Shown here: piece by piece, positions 9,889 through 18,409 of the stretch
Layout: every line of letters starts with the position of its first letter
Position numbering within the stretch: the stretch's first letter is position 1
NCBI RefSeq assembly: GCF_015461835.1
Contig: NZ_JACOPX010000009.1
Coordinates: 248,001 to 312,000 of the forward strand
DNA: 64,000 bases
Direction of reading: 5' to 3'
From: Pseudomonas neuropathica
GTDB taxonomy: Bacteria; Pseudomonadota; Gammaproteobacteria; Pseudomonadales; Pseudomonadaceae
Notes under the pieces: generated by a model
Seen by the model: the letters and a program-made list of their open reading frames with translations, nothing else
What the model was told of the DNA's origin: nothing
The model's database searches: none
Made by a program: the position numbers and the translations under genes

Positions 9889-11775
9889 ATGAACCTCTCG
9901 CGCCTCGCCCTGCCCTTCCTCCTGCTGCCGACCGCCAACGCCCTCGCCGATACCTTCGAGCGTGATCAGGCACTGAAACTGCCGGACATGCTGATCTCCG
10001 CCAACCGTCAGGTCGAAGCCCGCAACGACAGCAGCGCCGCCAACACGGTGTTCACCCGCGAAGACATCGACCGCCTGCAGCCGAGTGACGTGCCGGACCT
10101 GCTGCGTCGCGTCCCCGGTGTGCAAGTGGCGCAGGCCGGCGGGCACGGCAGTCTGCCGGGAATCTACATTCGCGGCACGCAGTCGGCGCAGAGTCTGGTG
10201 CTGGTCGACGGCCAGCGCATTGGCAGTTCGACGTCCGGTGACAGCAACCTGCAGCATCTGAACATCGAGCAGATCGAGCGGGTGGAAGTGCTGCGCGGTT
10301 CGCGTTCGGTGATTTACGGCAGCGATGCGATTGGCGGTGTGATTCAGATCTTCACCCGGCGCGGCACTGAGCAAGGTTTGCAGCCACGGATGCACGTCGG
10401 TTTCGGCAGCAACCAGACCTGGGAGCGCAGCCTCGGCTTGTCCGGGAGCGACGAGAAAACCCGCTTCAATCTCGGTGCTAGTCTCGATGAAACCGCCGGG
10501 ATTGACCGTACTCACGAATCGTACCCGAGCGATGGCGATCACGACGCCTACCGCAATAAATCCGTCAGCCTGAGCCTGAGTCATGCGCTGACCGATGACA
10601 TCGAAGTCGGCGCCAATCTGCTGGATAGCCGTGGCAAAAGCGAGTTCGACAACCCGTTCGGCCGCTTCGACATGAATACATTCGAATCGGTCCAACAGCA
10701 GCCCTACAGCGATTTCAACGTCAGCAGTGTCAGCAGTTACGTCGATGCACGGGTCAACGAAATCTGGAAAACCCGCGTCGAGTTCGGCCATACCGAGAAC
10801 CGCGAGAAGAGCCTCGACAAGCTCAGCGACGAACGCACGGTGTTCAACACCTACCGCGACTCGGTGAACTGGCAGAACGATCTGACGCTGGATGCACGCA
10901 ACAGCCTGATTCTCGGCGGCGACTGGTACGAAGACCGGGTCAACAGCAGCACCGCATTCGACGAAGACAGTCGCTGGAACCGCGCCGCATTCATCCAGCA
11001 TCGTTATCAGGCCGACAGTTTCTCCACGGAGCTGGGTCTGCGTCACGACGACAACCAGCAATTCGGCAGCCAGAACACCTGGAGCGGCACGTTCACTTTG
11101 CCGCTGAACCCGGACAACGATCTGTTGCTGAGCTACAGCGAAGGCTTTCGTGCGCCGACTTTCAACGATCTGTACTACCCCGACTTCAGCAACCCGGATT
11201 TGAAACCGGAAACCTCGAAAAGCTATGAGTTGCAGTGGCGCAGTCAGTTGACTGATAACAGCCGTCTGGAGGCGTCGATCTACCGTACGGATCTGGAAGA
11301 CGCGATCATTTTCGGCAGTAACTCACGCCCGGAGAACGTCGCTTCGGCACGGATCAACGGCTTTGAAGCGGCGCTGAAGCAGGAACTGTTCGACTGGCAG
11401 AGCAACCTTGGCGTATCGATCATTGATCCGCGCGACCGTGATACTGGCCACACCCTGACCCGGCGCGCGCGGCGCACGTTGAGTTGGGATCTCGATCGAC
11501 AATTTGATCAAGTCAGCCTCGGCGCCAGTTGGCAGGCGGTCAGCAGCAGTTATGACGATCTGAAAAATGAAAACCCGCTAGGTGGTTATGCGCTGTTCGG
11601 CTTGCGCAGCAGTTGGGCGCTGAACCGTGAGATCAAGCTGGATCTGAAGGTCGATAATGTTTTTGATAAGGGTTACAGCCGCGCGAACTACAGCTATGAC
11701 GGCAGCCAGTATGGTTATCGCGAGGAAGGTCGGGTGTGGATGTTTGGGGTCACCTGGACTCCCGAAATCCACTGA
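9889..11775 (+). CDS. btuB: TonB-dependent outer-membrane receptor, BtuB-like (vitamin B12)
   Basis: 628 residues with a signal peptide (LALPFLLLPTANALA). The plug domain carries NTVFTREDIDRLQPSDVPDLLRRVPGV and IYIRGTQSAQSLVLVDGQRI, followed by a 22-strand-type barrel with the GFRAPTFNDLYYPD motif. Plug and barrel resemble BtuB most. The convergent btuF-like gene directly downstream supports cobalamin as substrate. The start was chosen at ATG 9889, not the TTG at 9841, because only this gives an N-terminal signal peptide. The C-terminus ends in ...PEIH rather than the usual aromatic residue. No cobalamin riboswitch was recognised; the upstream space is mostly REP sequence. Confidence 0.85.
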   Translation: MNLSRLALPFLLLPTANALADTFERDQALKLPDMLISANRQVEARNDSSAANTVFTREDIDRLQPSDVPDLLRRVPGVQVAQAGGHGSLPGIYIRGTQSAQSLVLVDGQRIGSSTSGDSNLQHLNIEQIERVEVLRGSRSVIYGSDAIGGVIQIFTRRGTEQGLQPRMHVGFGSNQTWERSLGLSGSDEKTRFNLGASLDETAGIDRTHESYPSDGDHDAYRNKSVSLSLSHALTDDIEVGANLLDSRGKSEFDNPFGRFDMNTFESVQQQPYSDFNVSSVSSYVDARVNEIWKTRVEFGHTENREKSLDKLSDERTVFNTYRDSVNWQNDLTLDARNSLILGGDWYEDRVNSSTAFDEDSRWNRAAFIQHRYQADSFSTELGLRHDDNQQFGSQNTWSGTFTLPLNPDNDLLLSYSEGFRAPTFNDLYYPDFSNPDLKPETSKSYELQWRSQLTDNSRLEASIYRTDLEDAIIFGSNSRPENVASARINGFEAALKQELFDWQSNLGVSIIDPRDRDTGHTLTRRARRTLSWDLDRQFDQVSLGASWQAVSSSYDDLKNENPLGGYALFGLRSSWALNREIKLDLKVDNVFDKGYSRANYSYDGSQYGYREEGRVWMFGVTWTPEIH

Positions 11776-11780
11776 AATCC

Positions 11781-11889
11781 CCTGTAGGAGCTGCCGAAGG
11801 CTGCGATCTTTTGATCTTGATCTTCGGCGATTCCGACTCAGTCAAACAGCAAATTCAAAAGATCGCAGCCTTCGGCAGCTCCTACAGGG
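11781..11889. repeat. REP doublet, GTAGGAGCTGCCGAAGGC family
   Basis: Inverted copies of CCTGTAGGAGCTGCCGAAGG, each extended into CTGCGATCTTTTG, stand at both ends of this 109-bp spacer. It fills the whole gap between the convergent btuB and btuF genes and may also serve as a bidirectional transcription stop. Confidence 0.9.
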
Positions 11890-12690
11890 TTACCTGTCCG
11901 GCGCGATCAATTGGCAGAGTTTGGCGGTAGCGCTGATCATTTGGCCACTTGGGCGCTCAAGGCCTTTGTCGGTGACCAACAGTAATTTTTCCTGCTTCAC
12001 CGCCGCCACCTGTGGCCAGGTTTTCCACGCATTCAGTTGCGCCTGATCACTCGCCAGAATCACCTCGGGGTCGCGCTGCAACACCGCCTCAATACTCACC
12101 TGCGGCGCCGGCAGATTCAAATCAGCGAACACATTACTCGCCCCGCACATCTCAAGCGCATCACTGATGATCTGCCCACCCCCCACGGTGTACAGCGGCT
12201 TGTCCCAGACCTGATAGAAGACCCGCAACGGCACGTCCCGGCGATAGCGCTGGCGTAGCTCAGCGAGTTGTTTGCGCAGTTCGGTCGCTCGCGCCACCCC
12301 ACGCTCCGGTCGCCCCAATTGCGCGGCAATGGCTTCGATCTGCGCGGCGAGTTGTTCGAGGGAATGCGGTTCGGCGACGAAGGTCGGGATGCCCAGACGC
12401 GTGAGCTGATCGCGCTGCGCAGGTCCCACACTACCGGGCCAGAGCAATAACAAATCAGGCTTGAGACTTAGCAACTGTTCCATGTCGAGTTGGCCATACC
12501 GGCCAACCGACGGCACGCTGGCAATCTCGGCAGGGCGCTCACCGGCATCCAGCACGCCGACCAACAGGTCAGCCGAATCCAGTTCAACGACAATTTCAGA
12601 AAGCGACGGTGCGAGGCTGACAACTCGCAGGCCCGCCAGCACCGGAGCCGACACGGCCAGCAGCAGAACCGCCAGCCAGAGGCGGCGCAT
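11890..12690 (-). CDS. btuF: Cobalamin-type ABC transporter periplasmic binding protein (BtuF-like)
   Basis: 266 residues with a signal peptide (LWLAVLLLAVSAPVLA). The fold is that of helical-backbone binding proteins: RVVSLAPSLSEIVVELD at the N-terminus, SVGRYGQLDMEQLLSLKPDLLLLW, and TVGGGQIISDALEMCGASNVF in the C-lobe. In E. coli BtuF delivers vitamin B12 to BtuCD; no btuC or btuD lies in this window. ATG 12690 overlaps the upstream stop by one base (TGATG), so it is the last gene of a ribA-membrane protein-btuF transcription unit and converges on the btuB-like receptor. Substrate assignment rests on family and context; siderophore-type binding proteins share the fold. Confidence 0.82.
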   Translation of the reverse strand: MRRLWLAVLLLAVSAPVLAGLRVVSLAPSLSEIVVELDSADLLVGVLDAGERPAEIASVPSVGRYGQLDMEQLLSLKPDLLLLWPGSVGPAQRDQLTRLGIPTFVAEPHSLEQLAAQIEAIAAQLGRPERGVARATELRKQLAELRQRYRRDVPLRVFYQVWDKPLYTVGGGQIISDALEMCGASNVFADLNLPAPQVSIEAVLQRDPEVILASDQAQLNAWKTWPQVAAVKQEKLLLVTDKGLERPSGQMISATAKLCQLIAPDR

Positions 12691-13109
12691 CAACCGAGTT
12701 GACGCGGGATACGGTAGAGATAAAACAGCACCGCCGTGGACAACGCCAGCAGCATCAACGGTACGGCTTCAAGACCGACAAACACCGCCAGTGCGCCGAT
12801 CCACGCCGGCAAGGCTGCCGCGAGAAAAGCCGAACGACGACGTGCTGCAAGCGCAATCCACGCGGCCGGTTCACCCGGGGTATCGAGGGCTTTTTGTGTG
12901 GCGATCAACGCATGTTTGTAGCGGCCGAAAAACTTCAGGCTGACAAACATCGACGCCACACCGGCAATAAAGAACGGCATCGCCAGCACAGGAAGAATGC
13001 CTTCGCCCTGACCGAACAACGCGTTGAGTACGAACAGCGGCAGCAGCGCCAGTGCGAGGTATTTCCACCAATCGACCGACAATCGGCGCCGCACCTGACC
13101 GCGAGTCAC
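12690..13109 (-). CDS. Small inner-membrane protein of unknown function
   Basis: 139 residues with about four membrane segments: two near residues 17-57 and two near 92-132. A short basic N-terminus ([16 protein letters not shown]) and a loop with [26 protein letters not shown] join them. The gene overlaps the ribA stop by four bases (ATGA) and touches btuF, so it is translated with both. No family function was recognised. The tight coupling to a flavin gene and a B12-binding gene is the only hint of role. Confidence 0.75.
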   Translation of the reverse strand: MTRGQVRRRLSVDWWKYLALALLPLFVLNALFGQGEGILPVLAMPFFIAGVASMFVSLKFFGRYKHALIATQKALDTPGEPAAWIALAARRRSAFLAAALPAWIGALAVFVGLEAVPLMLLALSTAVLFYLYRIPRQLG

Positions 13110-13723
13110 GCGCGATCTACCTCGCCCTGATGCTCGTTGCCCATCATGTGATCGAGCTTGCTGGCCTTGGTCGCCAGATAGAGTTTGTTGTGGGGGTTGT
13201 GACCGGTGTGCAGCGGCACACGCTCGGCGACGGTAATGCCCATATCGGTCAAGGCTTTGACCTTGCGCGGGTTGTTGGTCATCAGGCGCAGGGACTTCAC
13301 GCCCAGATGCTCAAGCATCGGCAGGCACATGGCGTAGTCGCGCTGATCAGCGGCAAAGCCCAGACGCTCGTTGGCTTCAACGGTGTCGGCGCCGCCATCC
13401 TGCAATTCGTAGGCACGGATCTTGTTCAACAAGCCGATGCCACGACCTTCCTGACGCAGGTATAGCAACACACCACGACCTTCACGGGCGATGGCTTTCA
13501 GCGCGCCTTCCAGTTGCGAACCGCAGTCGCAACGCTGGCTGAACAAGGCATCGCCAGTCAGGCATTCGGAGTGCAACCGGCCGAGTACCGGGGCACCGTC
13601 GGCAATTTCACCCAGGCTCAGCACGACGTGCTCGCGGCCGGTGGCTTCATCGAGAAAACCGTGCATGGTGAATTGCGCAAAAGGCGTTGGCAGCTTGGAA
13701 GCGGCGACAAAGACGACAGGCAC
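13106..13723 (-). CDS. ribA: GTP cyclohydrolase II
   Basis: 205 residues. The zinc ligands Cys54, Cys65 and Cys67 in [18 protein letters not shown] and the catalytic region [15 protein letters not shown] are intact. The enzyme opens the imidazole ring of GTP and releases formate and diphosphate, the first step of riboflavin synthesis. It is the active GTP cyclohydrolase II of this region, as the equivalent half of the nearby RibBA protein has lost these cysteines. It heads a three-gene operon whose second and third genes are a membrane protein and a BtuF-like protein. Confidence 0.97.
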   Translation of the reverse strand: MPVVFVAASKLPTPFAQFTMHGFLDEATGREHVVLSLGEIADGAPVLGRLHSECLTGDALFSQRCDCGSQLEGALKAIAREGRGVLLYLRQEGRGIGLLNKIRAYELQDGGADTVEANERLGFAADQRDYAMCLPMLEHLGVKSLRLMTNNPRKVKALTDMGITVAERVPLHTGHNPHNKLYLATKASKLDHMMGNEHQGEVDRA

Positions 13724-13863
13724 CGGTGTGCTCCTGATCTAAAGAGTCTGAAAATTCGCAGGCCGGCATTGTAACAGCAGGTTCCTACCGGCGCTTAGGC
13801 TGAATTATCGGGCATAACGATCAAAAAGTTTGATAACAATCCCACGGGAGCCGCGATCCACTG

Positions 13864-13950
13864 GTAGGAGTGAGCCTGCTCGCGATTGCGGTCCGATTCA
13901 AACATTGATGTGGCTGACACACCGTTATCGCGAGCAGGCTCACTCCTACA
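13864..13950. repeat. REP doublet, GTAGGAGTGAGCCTGCTCGCGAT family
   Basis: Inverted units with the core GTAGGAGTGAGCCTGCTCGC lie about 41 bp apart, downstream of the solute-binding protein gene. The spacer resembles that of the GTGGGAGCGAGC family (TGGCTGACACACCG), unlike the three other copies of this core, which have short spacers of about 20 bp. Confidence 0.88.
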
Positions 13951-13968
13951 GGGGATTTGTGCAGACCT

Positions 13969-14706
13969 TCAGTTCGAGCCGAACGGATACGGCTGCTGCC
14001 ACTTCTCGAAGATCGGCTTCAACTCGCCGCTCTTCACCAACTGCTCCATACGCTGGTCATACAGCGCCATCAGCGCTCGCGCCTGTGGCGTGTCGGCAAA
14101 GCCGAGAAACAGCGGCAGCTCGGCCAGGTGTGAATAGCGATACTGCGCCGGATCGGCTGCGGATTTCACCACGGCTTCAATCTCGGTCAGCGCATCGATG
14201 TAGTAATCCGCCCGCCCCTGCTTGAGCATCGACAGAATCCCGCTACGCCGCTCGATCTGGTTGTAACGCTTGATATTCGGCAGGTAGTTTTCGTAGCGAT
14301 AACCGCGCACCCAGGCCAGGCGATACTTGCCCAGCGTCGCTTCGGTAGGCGCCGGATTACTCGCCAGGCCCAATGCGTAAATATGGTCGGAATCGAAGTT
14401 CCAGTGTGGGTACAAGACCTGCTCGGCCTCGTCGCGGTAGGAGCCGACCAGCGCGTCGACTTCCTTCAACTGCACCAGCCCGACCGAGCGGGTGTATGGC
14501 ACGCTGCGGATATCGAGCTTGACCCCGGCCGGTTCGAACACTTTGCGCAGCACGTCCCAGCCCAGGCCATGGCCGTCAGCGGCGGTGTAGTCTTCCCAGT
14601 CTTCGCTGGCCAGATGGATGACTGCCGGCGTCGGCGCAGCTTCCTGCGCACCGGCCACGGTGCTCAGTAAAGCCAAAACCACTAGCGCCAACCAGCGTCG
14701 AGCCAT
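13969..14706 (-). CDS. Periplasmic solute-binding protein, family 3 type
   Basis: 245 residues from ATG 14706, which follows GAGGGGACTAGGG. A signal peptide ends near VAGA-QEA. The body has the bilobal pattern of amino-acid-type binding proteins: GLGWDVLRKVFEPAGVKLDIRSVPYTRSVGLVQLKEVDALVG in the first lobe and LFLGFADTPQARALMALYDQRMEQLVKSGELKPIFEKW at the C-terminus. No permease or ATPase gene is adjacent, so it may act alone or as a sensor-like protein. The ligand is unknown. Longer in-frame starts exist but run into pgpA on the same strand. Confidence 0.8.
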   Translation of the reverse strand: MARRWLALVVLALLSTVAGAQEAAPTPAVIHLASEDWEDYTAADGHGLGWDVLRKVFEPAGVKLDIRSVPYTRSVGLVQLKEVDALVGSYRDEAEQVLYPHWNFDSDHIYALGLASNPAPTEATLGKYRLAWVRGYRYENYLPNIKRYNQIERRSGILSMLKQGRADYYIDALTEIEAVVKSAADPAQYRYSHLAELPLFLGFADTPQARALMALYDQRMEQLVKSGELKPIFEKWQQPYPFGSN

Positions 14707-14743
14707 CCCTAGTCCCCTCACTTGACCCTGATATCCCTTGGAC

Positions 14744-15247
14744 TCAGGCGAAAATCCACACCAGTCCCTGCATGGCCAGCCAGGCGAACACGCCGGCCAA
14801 CACGTCGTCGAGCATGATGCCGACGCCGCCATGCACGTGCCGGTCGATCCAGCGGATCGGCCATGGCTTGAGAATGTCGAAGAAACGGAATACGAGGAAA
14901 CCCGCGAGCAACCAGTACCAGCCTTCCGGTACCAGCCACAGGGTGATCCACATCCCGACCATTTCGTCCCAGACGATGCCTTCGTGGTCGTGTACCCGCA
15001 GATCGTCAGCGACTTTGCCGCACAGCCAGAAGCCGAACAGCATGGTGATCCCGAGCATCAGCCAGTAACCCCAGTCGGGCAACATCTGCCACAACGGGAT
15101 AAAGGGTAGCGCAACTAACGAACCCCACGTGCCCGGGGCTTTCGGCAGGGTGCCGGAACCAAAGCCGAACGCGAGAAAATGCCAGGGATTGCGCCAGACC
15201 GACGGCGGAACGAATTCGGCCGGAACCTGTTTCGGGTGATCTGTCAC
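14744..15247 (-). CDS. pgpA: Phosphatidylglycerophosphatase A
   Basis: 167 residues from GTG 15247, which overlaps the thiL stop as GTGA and follows CAGGAGA. The family signature is clear: FGFGSGTLPKAPGTWGSLVALP, then HDHEGIVWDEMVGMWI with the acidic metal-binding residues, and FRFFDILKPWPIRWID. The inner-membrane enzyme removes phosphate from phosphatidylglycerophosphate to give phosphatidylglycerol. Its place after thiL is the usual one in gamma-proteobacteria. Confidence 0.96.
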   Translation of the reverse strand: MTDHPKQVPAEFVPPSVWRNPWHFLAFGFGSGTLPKAPGTWGSLVALPFIPLWQMLPDWGYWLMLGITMLFGFWLCGKVADDLRVHDHEGIVWDEMVGMWITLWLVPEGWYWLLAGFLVFRFFDILKPWPIRWIDRHVHGGVGIMLDDVLAGVFAWLAMQGLVWIFA

Positions 15248-16209
15248 GGTGTCTCCTGAAAATGTTGATAACCCCGGATTTGCGGGGTGATGTCGTGACC
15301 TTCGCGATCCAGCAGGACCACGCCCTGACCTTCTGCCACACGACCGATTACATGGATCGGCCAACCGTTGGCCAGCAGCGCCGGCAATTCGACGGACGGC
15401 AGGGTAAACGCCAGCACGTAATCATCGCCACCGCTCAGCGCAGCACGCTCGGCGCCGCGCTGACCGAGAAACGCCACTAATGCATCCGACAGCGGTACGC
15501 ACTCGCGTTCAATCTCAAGTCGGACCTTTGATGCCAGCGCAATATGGCCGCAGTCGGCGAGCAAGCCATCGGAGATATCCAGTGCCGACGTGGCTTTGCC
15601 ACGCAGGGCCTGGCCGAGGGCGAGTTGCGGTTGTGGCGACCAGTAATGATCGAGCAGCGGTTGGGTAATATGCGCTTCAGCGTCACGCTGACCGAGCACC
15701 AGCGGCAAGGCGCCGGCCGCATTGCCCAGCTCACCGCCGACACAGAGCAAATCGCCCGGCTGCGCACCGCTACGGGTCAATGCCTGACCAGTAGGCACGC
15801 GACCAAACACGGTTACCGTCAGACTCAACGGCCCGCGCGTGGTATCGCCGCCGACCAGCGCAACGCCGCAGCTCTGCGCCATACGGTTCAAACCGTGGGC
15901 ATAGGCTTGCAGCCAATCAGCAGTCACCGTCGGCACAGTCAGGGCAAGGGTAAAGGCAACGGGCGTGGCGCCCATGGCGGCCAGATCGCTGACCGCAACG
16001 GCCAGCGAGCGCTGACCGAGCAGAAACGGATCGCAGGGGTCGGCGAAATGCACACCGGCCACCAGCGTATCGGTAGAAATCGCCAACTGCTCCCCGGAAG
16101 GAACAGCGAGCAAGGCGCAGTCGTCGCCGATCCCCAGCGCAACGCCTTCGCCGCCCTGCGCACAAGGCGCGGCGGCGAAGAAATTGCGGATCAGCTCAAA
16201 CTCGCCCAT
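15244..16209 (-). CDS. thiL: Thiamine-monophosphate kinase
   Basis: 321 residues, normal length. Motifs of the PurM/ThiL fold are present: GIGDDCALL near residue 26, STDTLVAGVHF, VGGDTTRG and LDISDGL. The enzyme phosphorylates thiamine monophosphate to the active cofactor thiamine diphosphate, which the Dxs encoded in the same window needs. It follows nusB by 27 bp and overlaps pgpA by four bases. Confidence 0.96.
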   Translation of the reverse strand: MGEFELIRNFFAAAPCAQGGEGVALGIGDDCALLAVPSGEQLAISTDTLVAGVHFADPCDPFLLGQRSLAVAVSDLAAMGATPVAFTLALTVPTVTADWLQAYAHGLNRMAQSCGVALVGGDTTRGPLSLTVTVFGRVPTGQALTRSGAQPGDLLCVGGELGNAAGALPLVLGQRDAEAHITQPLLDHYWSPQPQLALGQALRGKATSALDISDGLLADCGHIALASKVRLEIERECVPLSDALVAFLGQRGAERAALSGGDDYVLAFTLPSVELPALLANGWPIHVIGRVAEGQGVVLLDREGHDITPQIRGYQHFQETP

Positions 16210-16236
16210 GGCTGAGACAAAGTGTTCAAGCGCCGA

Positions 16237-16737
16237 TCAGCGCTTGAACGCCTTCACTTCAGCTTCACGCAGGCGCGGGGCCAGCTTGTCGAGCACGCCG
16301 TTGACGAACTTGTGGCCGTCGGTCGAACCGAAGACTTTCGCCAACTCGATACCTTCGTTGATCACCACGCGGTACGGCACGTCGACGCGCTTGAGCAGTT
16401 CCCAGGTCGACAGGCGCAGCACGGCCAGTTCAACCGGGTCCAGCTCTTCGATCGCCAGATCCAGGCAAGGCGTCAGCGCGGTGTCGATCTCGGTCTTGAA
16501 CTGCGGAACCCCGTGGAGGATTTCGCGGAAGTAGGCACCGTCGACATCGGTGAAATCGTTATCAACGCGAAACTGCGCTTCGATCTCGTTCAGCGATTGC
16601 TTGGCCATGTGCCACTGGTACAGCGCTTGAGTCGCGAGCTGACGGGCTTCGCGACGCTTGACGCTTTTCGAGGGCTTGCCGGCATCCGCAGGTTTCGGAT
16701 CGCGCGGGTTGAAACGATCGCTTTCGTCGCTAATCAC
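16237..16737 (-). CDS. nusB: Transcription antitermination factor NusB
   Basis: 166 residues. The all-helical NusB core begins at [18 protein letters not shown] and ends with [30 protein letters not shown] polar N-terminal extension ([21 protein letters not shown]) precedes it. With NusE (S10), NusB binds boxA RNA to allow antitermination, mainly on rRNA operons. ATG 16737 overlaps the ribH stop as ATGA, the common ribH-nusB arrangement. Confidence 0.97.
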   Translation of the reverse strand: MISDESDRFNPRDPKPADAGKPSKSVKRREARQLATQALYQWHMAKQSLNEIEAQFRVDNDFTDVDGAYFREILHGVPQFKTEIDTALTPCLDLAIEELDPVELAVLRLSTWELLKRVDVPYRVVINEGIELAKVFGSTDGHKFVNGVLDKLAPRLREAEVKAFKR

Positions 16738-17210
16738 TTGGCCTCCAACTGTGCCAGCAGGCTGACCATTTCCAGAGCGGACAGGGCAGCTTCGGCACCT
16801 TTGTTACCGGCCTTGGTGCCGGAACGTTCGATGGCTTGCTCGATGGAATCAACGGTCAGGACGCCGAAGGCAACCGGGACGCCGAACTCCATGGACACCT
16901 GGGCCAGGCCCTTGGTGCACTCGCCTGCCACGTATTCGAAGTGCGGAGTACCGCCACGAATGACCGCGCCGAGGGCGATGATGGCTGCGAATTCACCTTT
17001 CTGGGCGACTTTCTGCGCAACCAGCGGGATTTCGAAGGCGCCAGGTGCGCGGATGATGGTGATGTCGCTTTCGCTCACGCCGTGGCGAACCAGGGCATCA
17101 ACTGCACCGCTGACCAGGCTTTCAACGACGAAGCTGTTGAAGCGGCCCACTACCAAAGCGTAGCGGCCTTTAGGGGCGATGAAGGTACCTTCGATGGTCT
17201 TCAGGGTCAT
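16734..17210 (-). CDS. ribH: 6,7-dimethyl-8-ribityllumazine synthase
   Basis: 158 residues. The substrate-binding segments [34 protein letters not shown] (with Ile for Val at the first position) and [19 protein letters not shown] with the catalytic His are all present. The enzyme joins the ribityl-pyrimidine with dihydroxybutanone phosphate, the penultimate step of riboflavin synthesis, and usually assembles into large hollow shells. It is separated from ribBA by 91 bp that contain two hairpins. Confidence 0.97.
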   Translation of the reverse strand: MTLKTIEGTFIAPKGRYALVVGRFNSFVVESLVSGAVDALVRHGVSESDITIIRAPGAFEIPLVAQKVAQKGEFAAIIALGAVIRGGTPHFEYVAGECTKGLAQVSMEFGVPVAFGVLTVDSIEQAIERSGTKAGNKGAEAALSALEMVSLLAQLEAK

Positions 17211-17232
17211 TCGTCAGTTCTCTTAAAGAGCC

Positions 17233-17300
17233 GGGACGCGTCTGCTACGCGTCCCTCAGTGATTTATTTGCCGCGAATCGGAGACCGGAAACAACCGGTC
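17233..17300 (-). other. Two hairpins in the ribBA-ribH spacer
   Basis: An 8-bp stem (GGGACGCG/CGCGTCCC, seven-base loop) lies at 17233-17255, and a 6-bp stem (GACCGG/CCGGTC, six-base loop) at 17283-17300. The second begins right after the ribBA stop. Neither is followed by a U-run on the minus strand, so they are not textbook terminators. No FMN riboswitch consensus was seen here. They may be processing or stability elements. Confidence 0.4.
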
Positions 17301-17301
17301 A

Positions 17302-18393
17302 TTATTCGGAGGGCACGTATTCTACAACTTCCAGATCGAAACCGGATATCGCATTAAATTTCATTGGCGCAGACATCAAGCGCATTTTGCGTACACCGAG
17401 GTCCCGCAGGATCTGCGAACCGGCACCGACGATGCTGTAAGTGGTCGGTTTTTTCGGCGCTGCCTGATCGCCGGTTTCACGGATATGCGCCAGCAACACA
17501 TCGCCATCGAGCGGGTGACCGAGCAACAGCACCACACCGCTGCCCGCCTCGGCAACCGCAGCCATGGCGGCGCGCAGGCTCCAGCGGCCCGGCTGCTTGA
17601 CCATCAACAGGTCGCGCAGCGGGTCCATGTTGTGCACGCGAACCAGTGTTGGTTCTTCAGCGCAAACGGTGCCCAGCGTGAGGGCCATGTGCACATCGCC
17701 TTCCACCGAATCACGATAGGTCACCAGGTTGAATTGGCCCAGTTCGCTGTCCAGTGGCTGCTCGGCAATCCGCTGAACGGTACGTTCGTGGATCATCCGG
17801 TAATGAATCAGGTCGGCAATGGTGCCGATCTTGATGTTGTGCTCGGCGGCAAACGCTTCCAGTTCAGCGCGACGGGACATGGTGCCGTCGTCGTTCATCA
17901 CTTCGCAGATCACGCCACTTGGCTCGAAACCGGCCATGCGCGCGAGGTCGCAAGCCGCTTCGGTGTGGCCGGCACGAGCGAGGGTGCCGCCGGCCTGGGC
18001 CATCAGCGGGAAAATGTGGCCCGGGCTGACGATGTCTTCAGCCTTGGCGTCTTTGGCGGCCGCCGCTTGCACGGTGCGCGCACGGTCGGCGGCGGAAATG
18101 CCAGTGGTTACGCCTTCGGCGGCTTCGATCGACACGGTGAACTTGGTGCCGAAACCGGAACCGTTGCGCGGCGCCATCAGCGGCAGCTTCAACAGTTCGC
18201 AGCGCTCGCGGCTCATCGGCATGCAGATCAGACCACGGGCGTGCTTGGCCATGAAGTTGATGTGCTCGGCCTGGCAGCATTCGGCGGCCATGATCAAGTC
18301 GCCTTCGTTCTCACGGTCTTCGTCATCCATGAGGATGACCATCTTGCCTTGGCGGATGTCTTCAACCAGTTCTTCGATGCTATTGAGCGCCAC
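17302..18393 (-). CDS. ribBA: 3,4-dihydroxy-2-butanone-4-phosphate synthase with degenerate GTP cyclohydrolase II-like domain
   Basis: 363 residues. The N-terminal DHBP synthase domain (about 1-200) is intact, with MDDEDRENEGDL and GHTEAACDLARMAG. It converts ribulose 5-phosphate into the four-carbon riboflavin precursor. The C-terminal half (about 205-363) has the GTP cyclohydrolase II fold, but the zinc-site region reads TLGTVCAEEPTLVRVHNMD. The HSEC-x10-CDC cysteines and the QEGRG motif are absent, so it is expected to be inactive. RibA at 13106-13723 supplies that activity. The gene lies between ribE and ribH. Confidence 0.93.
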   Translation of the reverse strand: MALNSIEELVEDIRQGKMVILMDDEDRENEGDLIMAAECCQAEHINFMAKHARGLICMPMSRERCELLKLPLMAPRNGSGFGTKFTVSIEAAEGVTTGISAADRARTVQAAAAKDAKAEDIVSPGHIFPLMAQAGGTLARAGHTEAACDLARMAGFEPSGVICEVMNDDGTMSRRAELEAFAAEHNIKIGTIADLIHYRMIHERTVQRIAEQPLDSELGQFNLVTYRDSVEGDVHMALTLGTVCAEEPTLVRVHNMDPLRDLLMVKQPGRWSLRAAMAAVAEAGSGVVLLLGHPLDGDVLLAHIRETGDQAAPKKPTTYSIVGAGSQILRDLGVRKMRLMSAPMKFNAISGFDLEVVEYVPSE

Positions 18394-18409
18394 AAGGCAC
18401 CCCCTTCAG

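Noticed and set aside
17211..17301. FMN riboswitch before ribH
   Set aside because: The conserved RFN sequence blocks were searched for by eye and not found; only two plain hairpins are present.
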